From NCBI GenBank assembly GCA_937907585.1, contig CALCVH010000063.1, positions 1-52,117 on the forward strand: a stretch of 52,117 nucleotides of DNA. The letters are read 5' to 3'. This document shows positions 18,047-26,480 of this stretch, in pieces (position 1 is the stretch's first letter; every line of letters begins with the position of its first letter). This stretch comes from an uncultured Bacillota bacterium. GTDB lineage: Bacteria > Bacillota_I > Bacilli_A > Izemoplasmatales > UBA1188. Both the position numbers and the translations under genes were made by a program. A model generated the notes under the pieces. It was not told the DNA's origin, did no database searches, and saw only the letters and a program-made list of their open reading frames with translations.

Positions 18047-19996
18047 ATGAAATATAGTAGTAAAGATCTTAAAACTGAAGAAAAGTTTAGAATAATCATT
18101 GGCGAAGAAGCTAAAACTGGATACATTGATGAAAAAATAGATGGAATAATATTAAGAGATGGACCATGTGGAGTTAGAAATATTGAAAAAGATGAAAAAG
18201 GTAATATTAAGCCAACTAGTACATATCCAAGTCCATCTGTTTTATCTAATACATGGAATAGAAAACTCGCTTATCTAGAAGGTGAATCAATAGGTAATGA
18301 CGCAATTGAAAACAATGTTGATATATTGTTTGGTCCTGGTGTAAACATCAAAAGAACTCCTTTATGTGGCAGGAACTTTGAATATTTTAGTGAAGATCCG
18401 TATTTAGCTGGATTAATGTCTAAAGAATATATTAAAGGACTTCAAAAAAAGGGAATAGGAGCTTGTCTAAAACATTTTGCGTTAAACAATAGAGAACATT
18501 ATCGTTTAGTATCTTCAAGCGAATGCGATAAAAGAACTTTAATGGAAATATACGCAAGACAATTTGAAATAGCGCTTGAAGCTAAGCCATACGTCGTTAT
18601 GTGTTCATATAATCAAGTTAATGGTGTTTATGCATCAGAAAATAAACCTCTTTTAGATATATTAAGAAAAAAGTTTAATTATAAAGGCGTTATAATGTCT
18701 GACTTTGGAGCGGTTCAATCAATTTACCGTTCATTAAACGCTGGTATAGAATTAATAATGCCTAGAATGGAAAAGTACGATAAATGGATTATAGAAGACT
18801 ATAATAATCATAAAATATCTGATGAAGTATTAAATAGATCGGTCGATAAGATATTAAAGTTAGAAGAAAAGTGTAAGAGTTTTAATAAGAAGATTAATTA
18901 TACTAAAGAAGAAAGACATAATAACGCAGTAAAGATTTCATTAGAAGGAATAGTATTATTAAAGAATGATAATAATATACTTCCACTTAAAAGAAAAGAT
19001 AAAGTGTTATTTGTTGGTGATGCAGTAAGAACTCCAACAATCAATGGTGGTGGCTCTGCCTTATGCGAGACTAGTTATAAAGAAAAAGATTTAGAAAAAC
19101 TATTTAAAAATAAAGTATGTGATTATAGTTTAGATGGAAGTGATGTTGATTTATCTAAATATGATAAGGTAGTAGTACTTATAAATGATGTAGTCGCTAA
19201 AGAAGGAGAAGATAGAAAGAGTATCACTCTTCCTAAAAAATCTTTAGATTTAATAAATGATATCACTTCAAGACATAATAATGTAATTCTAGGTGTTTAT
19301 GCTGGATCAATAGTTGATTTTACTAATATAGATGATAAGGTAAAAGGATTATTATTTATTGGTTATCCTGGTGAAGGCTGTAATGAATCATTATATAAAA
19401 TTTTATCAGGTAAAGTATCACCAAGCGGTAAATTATCAGAAACAATTCCTATGAATATAGATGATACGTATACAAAGCTTGATGAAGGTAATGGATATGT
19501 AGAAGACTATACTGATAGAATATTTGTAGGATATAGATATTATGATAAATATAATAAAAAGGTAAGATATCCATTCGGATATGGATTATCTTACGCTACA
19601 TTCAAATATTCTAATTTAAATATTATAAAAGAAGATAATGGAAATATTATAATCTCATATAATATTGAAAATACATCAGATATTGACGCAAAAGAAGTAT
19701 CAGAAGTATATGTTAAAGATTTAATATCTACAGTAATAAGGCCAGAAAGAGAATTAAAAAACTTTAGTAAAGATTTAATTAAAGCTCATGAGATTAAATT
19801 AATTACTTTAACATTAACTCCAAGAGATTTTATGTTTTATAGCGTTATAAAAGATGATTGGTATTTAGAAAGCGGAGAATTTGAAATAAGTATTGGTTCT
19901 TCATCTAGAGATATTAAATTATCAAAAATAATAAATATTGAAAAGGAAGATGAATATACCAAAGAATCTACTATTTTTGATAGGCCAAAGGAATAA
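18047..19996 (+). CDS. Beta-glucosidase-type glycoside hydrolase, family GH3
   Basis: About 649 residues, cytoplasmic. Two-domain GH3 with a C-terminal fibronectin-III-like domain. Visible family motifs are DGPCGVR, GPGVNIKRTPLCGRNFEYFSEDP, KHFALNNRE and the nucleophile segment GVIMSDFGA (D219), then the alpha/beta sandwich (VLLKNDNNILPL) and YPFGYGLSYATFKY leading into the FnIII-like end. The ATG at 18047 has AAAAGGAG 5 bases upstream; an upstream in-frame start at 17969 would overlap the AraC start. It removes non-reducing beta-linked sugars (glucose or xylose) from imported oligosaccharides. Followed after 4 bases by GH43, so the two act together. Confidence 0.93.
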   Translation: MKYSSKDLKTEEKFRIIIGEEAKTGYIDEKIDGIILRDGPCGVRNIEKDEKGNIKPTSTYPSPSVLSNTWNRKLAYLEGESIGNDAIENNVDILFGPGVNIKRTPLCGRNFEYFSEDPYLAGLMSKEYIKGLQKKGIGACLKHFALNNREHYRLVSSSECDKRTLMEIYARQFEIALEAKPYVVMCSYNQVNGVYASENKPLLDILRKKFNYKGVIMSDFGAVQSIYRSLNAGIELIMPRMEKYDKWIIEDYNNHKISDEVLNRSVDKILKLEEKCKSFNKKINYTKEERHNNAVKISLEGIVLLKNDNNILPLKRKDKVLFVGDAVRTPTINGGGSALCETSYKEKDLEKLFKNKVCDYSLDGSDVDLSKYDKVVVLINDVVAKEGEDRKSITLPKKSLDLINDITSRHNNVILGVYAGSIVDFTNIDDKVKGLLFIGYPGEGCNESLYKILSGKVSPSGKLSETIPMNIDDTYTKLDEGNGYVEDYTDRIFVGYRYYDKYNKKVRYPFGYGLSYATFKYSNLNIIKEDNGNIIISYNIENTSDIDAKEVSEVYVKDLISTVIRPERELKNFSKDLIKAHEIKLITLTLTPRDFMFYSVIKDDWYLESGEFEISIGSSSRDIKLSKIINIEKEDEYTKESTIFDRPKE

Positions 19997-20000
19997 TAAA

Positions 20001-20888
20001 GTGAAAAGAGAAGATTTGAGGATTAGAGATCCTTTTATAGTTAGAAAAGATAATAAATATTATATGTATAGAGCGGTTAATGATGAATCGCCTGAACGAA
20101 TTGATGTATATGAAAGTGATGATTTAGATAATTGGTATAATCCAAGAACCATATATACATTAACAAATGACACTTGGAAAGAAAAAGACTTATGGGCACC
20201 AGAAGTTCATGAATATCATAATAAATACTATTTATTTGTATCTATAAAAGGAAAGAATGGAATAAGAGGAACTGAAATTTCAGTATGTGACACGCCATAT
20301 GGCACATTTGTGCCTATCGCTAATAGAGCTCAAACTCCATCCAATATGAGTTCAATTGATGGAACATTCTTTTTAGATAATGATACTCCATATATTATTT
20401 TTTCTAGGGATTGGCCAGATAATTACCAAAAAGAAAAGAATGCATATGTCGGTCAAATATGCGGTCAAGAGTTAAGTAAAGACCTAAAGACTTTAGTAGG
20501 CGAACCATTCTTACTTTTTAATTCTGATGATGTTTTATATTCTAAAAAGTCTCCATCACGTCATATGTTTGAAGACTTAGGATTCATCACAAGATATGGA
20601 TCAGATGCGCCATTCATTAATAAACTTTCAAATGGAAAACTATTCTTAACTTGGTGTCCTTTCCCTAACAACAATTATGTAGTGTTAGGAGCTAAAGCCG
20701 ATAATATAAGAGGACCATGGACGCATATAGAAAAACCATTATTTGATAAAAATGGTGGTCACGCCATGTTTTTTACAACTACCGATGGTAAAATGAAAAT
20801 GGTAATCCACTATCCTGAAGAACATCTAAAAGAAAGAGCGCTTATACTAAATGCTATAGAAAAGGACGATCAATTGATTGTAGAATAA
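20001..20888 (+). CDS. Glycoside hydrolase family 43 (five-bladed propeller)
   Basis: About 295 residues, no signal peptide. Family 43 features: the catalytic base segment RIRDPFIV (D10), WAPEVHEY near residue 66, MSSIDGTFF with the pKa-modulating aspartate (D120), and GSDAPFINKLSNGKLFLTW (D202) where many members have an EGP or DGP motif. Members cut beta-xylosides or alpha-arabinofuranosides. I prefer the GTG start at 20001, 4 bases after the GH3 stop, with AAAGGA upstream; ATG 19950 would overlap GH3 by 47 bases and add residues before the usual domain start. With GH3 it suggests an arabinoxylan- or arabinan-like substrate, but this is inference. Confidence 0.85.
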   Translation: MKREDLRIRDPFIVRKDNKYYMYRAVNDESPERIDVYESDDLDNWYNPRTIYTLTNDTWKEKDLWAPEVHEYHNKYYLFVSIKGKNGIRGTEISVCDTPYGTFVPIANRAQTPSNMSSIDGTFFLDNDTPYIIFSRDWPDNYQKEKNAYVGQICGQELSKDLKTLVGEPFLLFNSDDVLYSKKSPSRHMFEDLGFITRYGSDAPFINKLSNGKLFLTWCPFPNNNYVVLGAKADNIRGPWTHIEKPLFDKNGGHAMFFTTTDGKMKMVIHYPEEHLKERALILNAIEKDDQLIVE

Positions 20889-20899
20889 CTATAATTATC

Positions 20900-21012
20900 T
20901 TGAAAAAGGTTACAAATTGGGATTCAAAACATTGAAAAAGGTTACAAAACAGTCAAAAAAATGTTGAAAAAGGTTACAAAAGGCAGTAAAAAACCTTGAA
21001 AAAGGTAACAGA
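20900..21012 (+). repeat. Four direct repeats at exact 32-bp spacing before a DUF4143 ATPase gene
   Basis: TTGAAAAAGGTTACAAA starts at 20900, 20932 and 20964, and a variant TTGAAAAAGGTAACAGA at 20996. The 15-base gaps between copies are not conserved. 32 bp is about three helical turns, so all copies face the same side of DNA. The last copy supplies the -35 box of the downstream promoter. Confidence 0.9.
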
Positions 21013-21024
21013 AGTATATATAAT
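20996..21024 (+). promoter_or_regulatory. Promoter of the first DUF4143 ATPase
   Basis: TTGAAA (20996-21001, the start of the fourth repeat), 17-base spacer, perfect TATAAT (21019-21024). A protein bound to the fourth repeat would block or recruit RNA polymerase directly. Confidence 0.75.
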
Positions 21025-21044
21025 ATGGTTGGAGATGATTATAT

Positions 21045-22400
21045 ATGCTGTGGAGAAAAAGACAAAAAGACATTATAGATTGGATAGATAATGGAAAAGA
21101 TGCACTGCTTGTTACTGGTGCTAGACAAATAGGTAAAACATATTTAATAGAAGAAACATTAAAGGAAACAAATGCTGATTATGTTACTTTTAATTTGATT
21201 AATCAACCTGAAATAGTAAAAATATTTGATTCAATCAATTCTTTTAATATTGATGTTTTTTTAGAACGTCTAACAATCGCTACAGCGCATAACTTAATTA
21301 AAGGTAAAACTATTATATTTTTTGATGAAATACAGGAATGTAAAGATATAGTTACTAAGATTAAGTTTTTAGTTCAAGAAGGTTCTTATAGATATGTTTT
21401 ATCTGGTTCTCTTCTTGGCGTCGAATTAACTGGTTTAAAATCTGCTCCTGTAGGATATTTAAGAAGCATTGAAATGTATCCTATGGATTTTTATGAATTC
21501 ACAAAAGCTTTAAATATTAAAGATAGTACCTTAAAAATCTTAGAAGATGCATTTAATGATGAACATGAAGTAGATGAGTTTATTCATAATAGAATGATTG
21601 AAGCTTTTAAAACTTATTTACTTGTTGGTGGAATGCCAGAAGCGGTAGTATCATATGTTGAAAATGGAGACTATAATAAAATATTAGGAATACACAATAA
21701 AATAATAGAACAATATAAAGTTGATTTTACAAAATATGAAATAGAAAAACGGTTGACACTTATAAAAACATATGAATTAATACCATCTGAATTATCAGAT
21801 AAAAATAAAAGGTACATAATATCTGATATTAATGAGGATGCTAAATTCGATAGATATGAAAATAGCTTTAATTGGTTAATAGATGCTGGAGTAGCTATTC
21901 CAACATATAATGTTAGTGAGCCTAGATTACCAATTGAACTAAATAAGAAGAGTAACTTATTTAAATTGTTTTTATCTGATATTGGCCTTTTAACTAGTTT
22001 GTATGGAAAAACGACTCAGCTTGCGATAATGAATAATGATAAATCATTAAATGCAGGTGCGATTTATGAAAATGTTGTTGCACAAGAATTAAATAGTCAC
22101 GGATATAAATGTTACTATTTTAACAGTCATAAACAAGGAGAAGTTGATTTTTTAATAGAATATAGAGATAAAATCCTACCAATTGAAGTAAAAAGTGGTA
22201 AGGATTATTTGAAACATAATGCGCTTAATAATATTCTAGATAATAGAGATTATGGTATAGAAAAAGCGTTTGTATTATCAAACGCAAATGTTTTAAAGAA
22301 AGATAAAATAATATATTATCCTGTATATATGTTAATGTTCATAGATAAGAACAATGAAGAGAATCCACCACTTAAAATATTAGATTTATCTACTTTATAG
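21045..22400 (+). CDS. AAA+ ATPase with DUF4143 (PD-(D/E)XK-like) C-terminus
   Basis: 451 residues. Walker A GARQIGKT (25-32), Walker B IIFFDEIQ (90-97), a sensor-like VLSGSLLG, then the DUF4143 half, with IYENVVAQEL and, near residues 365-386, EVDFLIEYRDKILPIEVKSGK, which matches the E/D...ExK pattern of a PD-(D/E)XK nuclease fold. The family is widespread in bacteria and archaea and often present in many variable copies; its function is not established. GGAG lies 10 bases before the ATG. The gene is preceded by four phased repeats, which suggests specific, perhaps self-encoded control. A related gene lies at 26506; the two share layout but are well diverged. Confidence 0.88.
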   Translation: MLWRKRQKDIIDWIDNGKDALLVTGARQIGKTYLIEETLKETNADYVTFNLINQPEIVKIFDSINSFNIDVFLERLTIATAHNLIKGKTIIFFDEIQECKDIVTKIKFLVQEGSYRYVLSGSLLGVELTGLKSAPVGYLRSIEMYPMDFYEFTKALNIKDSTLKILEDAFNDEHEVDEFIHNRMIEAFKTYLLVGGMPEAVVSYVENGDYNKILGIHNKIIEQYKVDFTKYEIEKRLTLIKTYELIPSELSDKNKRYIISDINEDAKFDRYENSFNWLIDAGVAIPTYNVSEPRLPIELNKKSNLFKLFLSDIGLLTSLYGKTTQLAIMNNDKSLNAGAIYENVVAQELNSHGYKCYYFNSHKQGEVDFLIEYRDKILPIEVKSGKDYLKHNALNNILDNRDYGIEKAFVLSNANVLKKDKIIYYPVYMLMFIDKNNEENPPLKILDLSTL

Positions 22401-22571
22401 GATAATGAAATATTTTATCACTTAAATAATGTATCAGACTCAATTATAGAATTAAATTCATCAGAATATGCATTCCTAGTTACAGATGGTGAAACAATTA
22501 GAGTCGGAATTATTGAATGTTTGGTTTTTGTTATAATTTGGAGATCACTACGTTTGATTTCCATTTTTTAA
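22401..22571 (+). pseudogene. Possible coding remnant in frame after the ATPase stop
   Basis: Directly after the TAG of the ATPase the same frame stays open for 56 codons without a start codon, beginning DNEIFYHLNNVSD. The first 39 codons look protein-like (for example SEYAFLVTDGETIRVGIIE), the rest does not. It may be the tail of a lost gene or a former read-through extension. I do not recognise the family. Confidence 0.3.
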
Positions 22572-22636
22572 CAAAGCTCCATTTAATATTTTTCATTCAT
22601 TATCTCTTCCGATCAACATATAACCACCTAGAATCG

Positions 22637-22671
22637 TGGCGAAATGTGCTAAAAAAACATAGATTTCGCCA
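22637..22671. repeat. Imperfect palindrome in the ATPase-XRE gap
   Basis: TGGCGAAAT (22637-22645) pairs perfectly with ATTTCGCCA (22663-22671) over a 17-base loop, and GAAT/ATTC extend the arms after a two-base mismatch. It could be the joined ends of a lost insertion element or a small structured RNA. The rest of 22572-22818 holds only the minus-strand terminator. Confidence 0.5.
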
Positions 22672-22723
22672 GCATTCTCGATATTCTTAGTCTAGTTTTG
22701 ATATTAGAATTCCGTCTTGACAA

Positions 22724-22757
22724 TAAAAAAATCTTATCAAAACTATGATGATAAGAT
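22724..22757 (-). terminator. Intrinsic terminator of the XRE regulator gene
   Basis: Read on the minus strand, ATCTTATCA / TGATAAGAT (22757-22749 with 22739-22731) forms a perfect 9-bp stem followed by seven T residues. Confidence 0.75.
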
Positions 22758-22818
22758 AAAGTGGATTTATTTAAAAATAAGATGACAATATATCTATAAT
22801 TCGTTAAATACTTAATAA

Positions 22819-23316
22819 TTACTTAATAAGATCTTTTATTTTATTTAAGAGTTCAACACTCAGTATTATGTCTTGATTCTTTATACTGTTAATCTTATCA
22901 ATAGAAACTGACTTTTCATTAAACAACATATCGAATTGAGAAAAAGAATATAGTTCATTCATGAATTCTATTATATTAGTATCATCTTTAAGATTTAAGT
23001 ATTTATTGATATTAATACATCTTTTATTATCTTGGTTATAATATATATAATCTTTTAATTTAACGAAATTACTATTAGTTAATGAAAGAGAGTAATTAGC
23101 ATTTTCATATAAACAATAAATATATTTATCATAACCGCAAAGATAATCTAAGCTTACTTCAAAAAAAGAAGCAAGCTTTTTTAACATTTCAATGTTAGGC
23201 TCTCTTTTATCTGTTTCATAGCATGCGATTGTAGAATAATTAATTCCTATAAATCCAGCTAATTCTCTGAGCGTTAATTTTCTTTCTTTTCTTAATTCAT
23301 TAATTCTATTTTTCAA
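22819..23316 (-). CDS. XRE-family HTH transcriptional repressor
   Basis: 165 residues. An N-terminal Cro/C1-type helix-turn-helix (residues about 3-58: INELRKERKLTLRELAGFIG, INYSTIACYETDKREPN, LKKLASFFEVSLDYLCGYD) and a C-terminal domain I do not recognise, likely for dimerisation or sensing. The start is a TTG at 23316 with GGTGA upstream on the minus strand; no in-frame ATG fits the HTH start. Its own promoter has TATAAT at 23337-23332. It diverges from an orphan gene at 23442 whose promoter holds two copies of a partly symmetric site, the probable targets of this repressor. Confidence 0.88.
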   Translation of the reverse strand: MKNRINELRKERKLTLRELAGFIGINYSTIACYETDKREPNIEMLKKLASFFEVSLDYLCGYDKYIYCLYENANYSLSLTNSNFVKLKDYIYYNQDNKRCININKYLNLKDDTNIIEFMNELYSFSQFDMLFNEKSVSIDKINSIKNQDIILSVELLNKIKDLIK

Positions 23317-23373
23317 AATATCACCAACTTTATTATAACAAATGAATACGTTTTTTGAAAATAATATAAAAAA

Positions 23374-23426
23374 TTGTTGACATTATGCAAAATATTTATA
23401 TATAATATTGTTGACATAATGCAAAA
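23374..23426 (+). promoter_or_regulatory. Consensus promoter wrapped by two operators
   Basis: TTGTTGACATTATGCAAAA (23374-23392) and TTGTTGACATAATGCAAAA (23408-23426) are 34 bp apart. The first contains the -35 box TTGACA (23377-23382); TATAAT (23401-23406) follows at 18 bases; the second covers the transcription start. Each site has a partly symmetric CAT-A/T-ATG core. This layout predicts tight repression by the divergent XRE protein. Confidence 0.75.
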
Positions 23427-23441
23427 AAGGAAGTAATAATT

Positions 23442-24026
23442 ATGAGCTATAAAAGTTACAAAGACTTTATTGAAGATCCAGGAAAGGTATATTTTTTAAA
23501 AAGAAAAGCATCTTTTGGAAATATAATAGACTTTGAGAAAAAAGGAAATAGAGTGGTTTTTTATTTGGGATACAAAGATGATGAATGGGGGTGGACAAAT
23601 AAAAATTACAAAGATCAAACAGGCAAAACGCCTGATTGGTTAAAACCAAGTGATGATTATTATGGTGATGATTGGGATGATGCATCATACGAACACAACG
23701 CTGGAAGAGTTTATGATGAATTCATTCAAACAGTAAGAATATATTATTATGATACAGATTGGAAGATAATTGAGCCATGCGATGGAGAAATAAATTCAAA
23801 ATATTCTAAAGAAGATTTTAAGAATGGAAAAGTACCTTGTATTATTATAATAAGAGATGAACTAGCCCAAAAATTCGATAATGAATATAGATTTTCATTT
23901 TGGTGGGATTATATTAACAATAATGAAGGCGATTACGATTATCAAAACGTAGAATGCTTTTACTTTGGCGATATTTTAATTAATGGTATAACTCTAGAAA
24001 GCAAAGAATTTGGCGGCACGTTCTAA
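23442..24026 (+). CDS. Orphan acidic, Trp/Tyr-rich protein under XRE control
   Basis: 194 residues; I do not recognise the family. No signal peptide or membrane segment. The sequence is unusually rich in Asp, Tyr and Trp, with a dense stretch at residues 47-90 (YKDDEWGWTNKNY, then DDYYGDDWDDASYEHN) and a second at 158-172 (FSFWWDYINNNEGDYDY). Predicted mainly beta. AGGAAG lies 8 bases before the ATG. The promoter is near-perfect but flanked by two operator copies, so the protein is probably kept off until the repressor is released. Net acidic, compact proteins of this size can be DNA mimics, but nothing here proves it; a lysogeny-type or stress-response role is equally open. Confidence 0.7.
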   Translation: MSYKSYKDFIEDPGKVYFLKRKASFGNIIDFEKKGNRVVFYLGYKDDEWGWTNKNYKDQTGKTPDWLKPSDDYYGDDWDDASYEHNAGRVYDEFIQTVRIYYYDTDWKIIEPCDGEINSKYSKEDFKNGKVPCIIIIRDELAQKFDNEYRFSFWWDYINNNEGDYDYQNVECFYFGDILINGITLESKEFGGTF

Positions 24027-24112
24027 ATATCGTCTTTTAAGATTCAAAATTATCAATTCTTGTATTAATAAAGAAATATTACAGAAAGATTATAAATATA
24101 TCTATACTTTAA

Positions 24113-24186
24113 TTATACCAATGGTATAAATAAAACTTGACACCCATAAAATATTTATCTATACTTTAATTATACTAGTGGTATAA
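24113..24186 (+). promoter_or_regulatory. Promoter bracketed by twin palindromic operators
   Basis: TTATACCAATGGTATAA (24113-24129) and TTATACTAGTGGTATAA (24170-24186) are near-perfect dyads within a longer 36-bp direct repeat, 57 bp apart. Between them lie TTGACA (24137-24142), a 17-base spacer and TATACT (24160-24165); the start of transcription falls in operator 2. DNA looping or road-block autorepression by the encoded regulator is the simplest reading. Confidence 0.75.
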
Positions 24187-24205
24187 ATAAACTGGAGGTA
24201 AGCAA

Positions 24206-25561
24206 ATGGTGAATGTTAAAGAGTCGATAATTGAAGCAATAAAAATGCCTCATGAAGTTGAATGGATTGAATTTAAATCAAATTATTGGAATCCAAAAGA
24301 AATAGGAGAATATATTTCTGCATTGAGCAATTCTGCAGCAATACATGGAAAGTCATATGGATTATTGATTTGGGGTGTTGATAATGAAAATCATCAGATT
24401 GTTGGAACAACTATAGATTTTCAACAAGATGTTAATAACGAACCATTCCAACATTATTTAGCAAGACAATTGAATCCTAGCATTAACTTTGCTTTTTATG
24501 AAGAATATATTGGCACTAAAAGAGTTGTTTTACTTAGCATTCCGTCTGCAAAAAGTGTTCCTACCGAATTTAATAAAGAACGTTTTATTAGAATTGGATC
24601 AAGCAAGGAAAACTTAAGAAAATATCCACAAAGAGAAGCTAATCTATGGAATATTTTATCTAATGGCCTTCCTTCAATAACAAATGTAGATTCAGAAAGA
24701 CAGGATTTAACATTTGAAAAGTTGTTTCTATATTATGCTGCTAAAAATATAAAAATAGATTTAAATACTTTTAAAAAGAATTTAAATTTAATAAATGAAA
24801 AAACTGGAAATTATAATCTATTAGCTTTGCTATTAGCAGATGATAATGCAATAAGTTGTAGGATTTCTATGTTTAATGGTGAAAAAAAGTATCAAGGTTT
24901 AAAATCTGTTAAAGAGTTTGGAAATACTTGTATATTATACGCATTAGACGGAATTGCAAACTATGGAAAAGATGTTTTAAATTCAGTAATCTCAAGTGAG
25001 GAGAATAGAACACTAGAAAGAATAGATACATATTTATTTGACAACGATGCATTTAGAGAAGCTATTATCAATTCTTTTGTTCATAATAATTGGCAAAGAT
25101 TAAATTCTCCACAGATATCAGTTTTTTCAGATAGAATTGAAATATTATCTCATGGTATCTTAGGGCCTGATCAAACATTGGAAGGATTTTATAATGGTGA
25201 AAGCAAGCCTGTTAATCCAGCTCTTGCGCATATTTTTATGCAGCTAGGCATTTCAGATCGTTCAGGAAAAGGTGTTCCTACAATAGTAGAAAAATATGGG
25301 AGAGACTGCTTTACTTTTGGAGATGATTCAATAACTATAACTATACCATTTAAAATAGCAAATAAAATTGCAAGAAATAAAAAAGATAGAATTATAGATG
25401 AAATGAGAATCGATTCAAACGTTACTGCGCAAGATTTATCAAAAAAACTAAATATCAGTATTCCAATGATAAATAAACTAATCAGAGAGCTAAAAGCTTC
25501 AAATAAACTGGAAAGAATAGGATCAAATAAAACTGGAAGCTGGAAAATACTATATAAGTAA
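24206..25561 (+). CDS. Schlafen AlbA_2 / HATPase_c_4 domain regulator with C-terminal winged helix
   Basis: 451 residues. Residues about 10-150 form an AlbA_2 (divergent AAA_4) domain (EWIEFKSNYWNPKEIGEYISALSNSAA, GLLIWGVDNENHQIVG, RFIRIGSS). About 270-390 is the RecG-like HATPase_c_4 region (FREAIINSFVHNNW, ISVFSDRIEILSHG, ISDRSGKGVPTIVEKYG). The last 60 residues are a winged HTH (VTAQDLSKKLNISIPMINKLIRELKASNKLERIG). TGGAGGT lies about 7 bases before the ATG. Such proteins are called putative DNA-binding regulators; substrate and trigger are unknown. The twin dyads just upstream are its likely own targets. A fragment matching its extreme C-terminus lies at 27913-27948. Confidence 0.88.
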   Translation: MVNVKESIIEAIKMPHEVEWIEFKSNYWNPKEIGEYISALSNSAAIHGKSYGLLIWGVDNENHQIVGTTIDFQQDVNNEPFQHYLARQLNPSINFAFYEEYIGTKRVVLLSIPSAKSVPTEFNKERFIRIGSSKENLRKYPQREANLWNILSNGLPSITNVDSERQDLTFEKLFLYYAAKNIKIDLNTFKKNLNLINEKTGNYNLLALLLADDNAISCRISMFNGEKKYQGLKSVKEFGNTCILYALDGIANYGKDVLNSVISSEENRTLERIDTYLFDNDAFREAIINSFVHNNWQRLNSPQISVFSDRIEILSHGILGPDQTLEGFYNGESKPVNPALAHIFMQLGISDRSGKGVPTIVEKYGRDCFTFGDDSITITIPFKIANKIARNKKDRIIDEMRIDSNVTAQDLSKKLNISIPMINKLIRELKASNKLERIGSNKTGSWKILYK

Positions 25562-25747
25562 TAAAAAATAATCAGAATTAAATAAATGAGTTAAATAATA
25601 AAAGAAATAAATATTTATCATTAACGTAAATATAACGCCTTATTATAGTATATAGATTGAAAAAATATTATATATGATGTATCATTTGAATGAGCTAAAG
25701 CTCAAAATCTGGAGATGCCCCTCCCTAAGCGTGGCAGTTGTAAAAAT

Positions 25748-25772
25748 AGGGCTGAAAAGCCCTTTTCTTTTT
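25748..25772 (+). terminator. Intrinsic terminator with GAAA loop
   Basis: AGGGCT (25748-25753) / AGCCCT (25758-25763) closed by a GAAA tetraloop and followed by TTTTCTTTTT. It sits before the IS3 remnant and may belong to a lost upstream transcript. Confidence 0.7.
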
Positions 25773-25798
25773 GGAGGTTTTATGCTAAACAAATAGTC

Positions 25799-26332
25799 GC
25801 AGCTCGTTTTGGAAGAAGGCGAGGCGATAGAATGCAGTATATCGATGGACTTATAGATTTATTACAACATCTCGATAATGAGAATATTGTAGATCCTGTT
25901 GTAATACATACTGATCAAGGAAGTGTCTATTCATCTTTAGCTTATAATGAACTGATAAAAGATAGAAATATTAACCGTTCCATGTCTAGACCCGGAAAGC
26001 CAACCGACAATCCTGTTAATGAATCACTAAATGGATGGATAAAGGAAGAATTATTTATTGATTTTAAAATGTCTGAGTCGGAGAATCCAGAAGAATTAGT
26101 AAAAAGATATATTAAGTACTATAATTCAATGAGACCTAGTTGGGCACTTAATTATGATATTCCAGATTTGTATTATCAAAAATACATGAATAATGAAATC
26201 GAGCATAAAAATACTTTTGAGAATAGAGTACTTACAGAAGTGCCTAAATATGTCTTAAGAAAAATGTCTACTTCTATAAATGAAAATGAAACAAAAAATT
26301 CAAATATGAATACTTTTAAAAATGATAATTAA
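25799..26332 (+). pseudogene. IS3-family transposase remnant (C-terminal DDE half)
   Basis: About 177 codons match the end of an IS3/IS150-type OrfB integrase: HTDQGSVYSS carries the second catalytic Asp, and GKPTDNPVNESLNGWIKEELF the catalytic Glu, then YIKYYNSMRPSWALNY. The first catalytic Asp and the whole N-terminal part, as well as OrfA, are missing; codons before about 25799 do not look like transposase. The sequence around 26350-26370 (GTGTCTAC followed by T-rich TTGACA) resembles an IS3-type right end. It is therefore a truncated, inactive element marking past transfer in this accessory block. Confidence 0.8.
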
Positions 26333-26395
26333 AAGAAAAAAACTTTTTGTGTCTACTTTTCTTGACAAGTGCAAATCAGTACAAAGTGAAATACA

Positions 26396-26480
26396 ATTCG
26401 TTTAAAAAAAGTGCGTTATTGTCTTAATATTCGTTTAAAAAAAGTGCATAATTTGATTGATATTCGTTTGAAAAAAGTGT
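26396..26480 (+). repeat. Three direct repeats at exact 33-bp spacing before the second DUF4143 ATPase
   Basis: ATTCGTTTAAAAAAAGTGC starts at 26396 and 26429, and ATTCGTTTGAAAAAAGTGT at 26462. The gaps between copies differ. The A-run plus GT core (TTTGAAAAAAGT) resembles the repeat before the first ATPase (TTGAAAAAGGT). The third copy lies in the promoter spacer. Confidence 0.9.

Noticed and set aside
20900..21012. Phased repeats as a CRISPR array
   Set aside because: Repeats of 17 bp with 15-bp gaps are too short, the last copy merges with a promoter, and there are no cas genes.
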